NCBI GenBank assembly: GCA_963734395.1
Contig: CAVTGY010000007.1
Coordinates: 186,001 to 250,000, forward strand
Source of the DNA: Bog-756 sp963734395
GTDB lineage: Bacteria > Actinomycetota > Acidimicrobiia > Acidimicrobiales > RAAP-2
DNA: 64,000 bases
Direction of reading: 5' to 3'
Part shown: positions 61,946 to 64,000 of the stretch, one piece after another
Layout: every line of letters starts with the position of its first letter
Numbering within the stretch: position 1 is the stretch's first letter
Translations under genes and position numbers: made by a program
The notes under the pieces: model-generated
Seen by the model: the letters and a program-made list of their open reading frames with translations, nothing else
Database searches by the model: none
What the model was told of the DNA's origin: nothing

Positions 61946-63468
61946 CCGGCCCCGGCGACGAGGTGCAACCAGTCGGGGAGCCGGCCGACTCCGAGACGGC
62001 CGGAGTGACGCCGGTTCGTCGGGCCCGCCGGCACCGGGTGGGTCCGGTCCGAAGACAGTGGCAGGCGGTGGTGGCGGTTGTGGTCATCGCGGTTGGCGTG
62101 GCGCTCGTTTCGTCGGCCTTTCCCGCTCCGACCGCCCCCGCTGCGCCGAGCTCCTTCGATGCGGTACCGGTACCGCCGGCAGGGTCGTTCTCGTCGTCGG
62201 CCTTCTGTACGGCGGGCACGGGGAATGCGGCCTCGACCACCATCTTTCTGACCAACTCGACGTCCCAGATCGTCAGCGGGGTGATGACCAGTGTCGGCCC
62301 GTCCTCGGGCGGCGGGCCGGCGTCGAGCGTCCGTCGAAGGGTTGCGGTTCCCGCCCTGGGCAGTGCCGCAGTCAATCCGGCGGTCGGGCTTCCTCAGGGA
62401 AGCACCGCCTCGTCGTTCCTGTTCGTCGGCGGGGGAGTGGTGGCCGACCAGGTGGTGTCCGGTCCCAGCGGCTGGAGCATGGCGCCCTGTGCGTCCCAGA
62501 TCGCGTCGCAGTGGTACTTCGCCGGTGGGTCCACCACGGCGGGGAACACCATGACGCTGGCGTTGTTCGACCCGGCGGCACCCGAGGCGGTGGTCAACAT
62601 CTCGTTCCTGACCGGCAGCGGGGTGATCACCCCCCAGGCGTATCAAGGACTGGTGGTGGCCCCGGGACAGCTGGTGGAGGAGAACGTGGGGGACTTCGTT
62701 CAGAACGCGGCCGCCATTGCCACTGTGGTCACCGCGCAATCAGGCGGACTGGTCAGTTCCGAGTTCCAACAATCGTCGCAAGGGGCGTCCGGGGGGTTGG
62801 CACTCCGCCTGGGGTCCCCCACGCTGTCGACGGTATGGCGCTTTGCACAGACCACCACTCGACCCGGCGGTACCGTCGATTTCGACCTGGCCAATCCCGG
62901 TGCGTCGGCGGTCACCGCCACCGTGTCGGCGGCGCTGTCCGCCGCCTCGGTGGTGCCTCGACGGGTGGTGATACCGCCCCTTTCCATGGTGGTGTTCGCC
63001 GCTTCGGGCACCACCGGGCTGCCCCAGCAGATCCCCTACTCGCTCACCGTCACCTCATCGGCGGCCATCGTGGTCGGCCGGGAGGTGCTCGCCGCTTCCG
63101 GATCCCCCGCCCCGCAGTGGGGATCCTCGTCGGGCACGGTCACTACCGCCACCCGGTGGTTGATCCCCGGTCCGGGAATCCCGCACGTCCCGGGTACCGA
63201 CAATGCCGCGGTGACCAGCCTGGCCGTCGCCGATCCCGGGCCGTCTGCGGCCCAGGTGGCGGTCACCACCCTGAGCGGCACTCGCAGGGTGGTCGTCTTC
63301 ACCGTGACCCCCGACCAGGTGACGGTGCTCGGGTCCAAGCTGCTCGGTGGTCTCTCTCCTCTTTCGGTCGTGTCGTCCCAGCCGGTCAACGTCGAAGAAG
63401 ACGCCAAGCCCTCCGGCGCACCCGGGGTGGTCTCGACGACCGGATTCCCGGTGGTCGACGCCGGCTGA
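61942..63468 (+). CDS. DUF5719-like exported protein
   Basis: A 508-aa protein with a cytoplasmic N-terminus rich in charged residues, one transmembrane/signal segment (about 36-60, WQAVVAVVVIAVGVALVSSAF) and a ~440-residue extracytoplasmic region of repeating beta modules (each with an NPG or DPG turn such as FDLANPGASAVTATV). Its position, directly after a large GT2 gene with an overlapping start, is the conserved actinobacterial place of DUF5719 proteins. Function unknown; likely an envelope component or partner of the glycosyltransferase. Confidence 0.72.
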   Translation: MTGPGDEVQPVGEPADSETAGVTPVRRARRHRVGPVRRQWQAVVAVVVIAVGVALVSSAFPAPTAPAAPSSFDAVPVPPAGSFSSSAFCTAGTGNAASTTIFLTNSTSQIVSGVMTSVGPSSGGGPASSVRRRVAVPALGSAAVNPAVGLPQGSTASSFLFVGGGVVADQVVSGPSGWSMAPCASQIASQWYFAGGSTTAGNTMTLALFDPAAPEAVVNISFLTGSGVITPQAYQGLVVAPGQLVEENVGDFVQNAAAIATVVTAQSGGLVSSEFQQSSQGASGGLALRLGSPTLSTVWRFAQTTTRPGGTVDFDLANPGASAVTATVSAALSAASVVPRRVVIPPLSMVVFAASGTTGLPQQIPYSLTVTSSAAIVVGREVLAASGSPAPQWGSSSGTVTTATRWLIPGPGIPHVPGTDNAAVTSLAVADPGPSAAQVAVTTLSGTRRVVVFTVTPDQVTVLGSKLLGGLSPLSVVSSQPVNVEEDAKPSGAPGVVSTTGFPVVDAG

Positions 63469-63657
63469 CCGACCGCCATCGTCGGCAGCAGTACCAATCC
63501 CCTCACCTGTTCCCCTCACCTGTCCCGGCCCAACTCTTTGACCGTCGCCCCGGCGAGAATTACCATGCTCGCACCTCGCCCGCTCGCAGCACCGCAGGTT
63601 GCAGCCCTCGCTGCGCGGTTGCCCCGAGCAGGCGGATGTGCGGTCGAGAGGGGGGAT

Positions 63658-64000
63658 GTGCTCTTCGTCCACGAGGTCCACAAGGTGGTGGGGAAGAGCG
63701 CGGCCCGTTTCGAGGACGCCTACAGCAACGGCTGGATGCCCATGCTGGCCAAGGAGTCCGACGCCCGGCTGGTCTGGTACCTCGATTTGGCCCACGGCAG
63801 TGGACTCGCCTACCGGGTGGTGACGGTGACCGCGGTGGAGGACGGCGCCGCCTGGGCCCGCCTGGCCCACCGGGTGGCGGCCGGCGATCTGCAGACCTGG
63901 GCTCGGCATCTCGACGGGCTGCAGCACGAGTCGTCGGGCCGGATCATGACGCCTCTGGCTTGGTCGCCGACCATCGTTCCGTTGGCGGAGATCCCGACCG
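63658..64000 (+). CDS. Partial gene, NIPSNAP-like / dimeric barrel hypothetical
   Basis: Open at the right edge of the window (no stop). GTG 63658, preceded by GAGAGGGGGG, gives VLFVHEVHKVVGKSAARFEDAY and continues PMLAKESDARLVWYLDLAHGSG and YRVVTVTAVEDGAAW. The alternating strand pattern and WYLDLAHGSG resemble dimeric alpha/beta-barrel (NIPSNAP-type) proteins. An ATG at 63565 in the same frame would add 31 residues of poor quality. The 97 bp between the DUF5719 stop and 63565 hold no gene. Confidence 0.6.
   Translation, partial: MLFVHEVHKVVGKSAARFEDAYSNGWMPMLAKESDARLVWYLDLAHGSGLAYRVVTVTAVEDGAAWARLAHRVAAGDLQTWARHLDGLQHESSGRIMTPLAWSPTIVPLAEIPT

Noticed and set aside
63055..63927. 290-aa - strand ORF at the right end
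   Set aside because: Overlaps the DUF5719-like gene and the partial gene; low-complexity Gly/His/Arg composition.

Overview
The window is a continuous stretch of high-GC chromosome with dense, often start/stop-overlapping genes and many GTG/TTG starts. Gene content points to an actinobacterium (Actinomycetota), most likely of the Acidimicrobiia type. The evidence is coenzyme F420 genes (cofD/fbiA and cofE/fbiB) next to a GDP-mannose pyrophosphorylase, rhamnose genes and a WbbL-like glycosyltransferase, a gene order also known from mycobacteria. A homodimeric AceE-type E1 and a large glycosyltransferase followed by a DUF5719-like protein also fit. The class assignment is inference. No rRNA, tRNA or CRISPR array was recognised.

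Layout. 1-8.7 kb: sufC-sufS (Fe-S assembly; sufC carries a frameshift), a glycogen-debranching-like enzyme, an MBL hydrolase, an acyl-CoA dehydrogenase, thiE and an HhH-GPD repair protein. 8.8-21.6 kb: the lipoate-dependent dehydrogenase block, with aceE, rnhA, an SDR, a DrrAB-like ABC exporter, lpdA (frameshifted), an E2 acyltransferase and a single-ORF LipB-LipA fusion, then an M24 peptidase and an atypical SDR. 21.6-30.3 kb: metH with two envelope proteins behind it, divergent from a PduO-type cobalamin adenosyltransferase, leucyl aminopeptidase and gpsA. 30.3-40.8 kb: an orphan regulatory-looking region, a conserved unknown, a nitroreductase, a rhodanese-ThiF protein with its domains in unusual order, a B12-dependent acyl-CoA mutase large subunit, a complete IS1380-family element with a CTAG target duplication, an M20 amidohydrolase, a biotin-dependent acyl-CoA carboxylase alpha chain and birA. 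40.9-64 kb: a surface-glycan locus with rmlB, rmlD, ugd, UDP-xylose synthase, five or more glycosyltransferases, a GDP-mannose pyrophosphorylase and sugar epimerases, interrupted by a DEAD-box helicase and cofE/cofD, and ending in a 1139-aa membrane glycosyltransferase, a DUF5719-like protein and a partial gene.

How the genes work together. AceE, E2 and LpdA are subunits of a lipoyl-dependent 2-oxoacid dehydrogenase, and LipBA would make and attach the lipoyl groups, with SufS/SufC supplying the Fe-S clusters LipA needs. MetH, the adenosyltransferase and the mutase form a cobalamin-related set. The carboxylase alpha chain and BirA form a biotin pair. The right third makes nucleotide sugars (dTDP-rhamnose, UDP-glucuronate/xylose, GDP-mannose) and the transferases that use them.

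The most notable observations are the LipB-LipA fusion, the rhodanese-first ThiF protein, the precisely delimited IS1380 insertion in a 17-bp tandem repeat at a stop codon, and four single-base frameshifts in otherwise well-conserved genes (sufC, lpdA, a GT2 and the transposase), which may be real or assembly errors. I did not find convincing evidence of a wholly undescribed multi-gene system.
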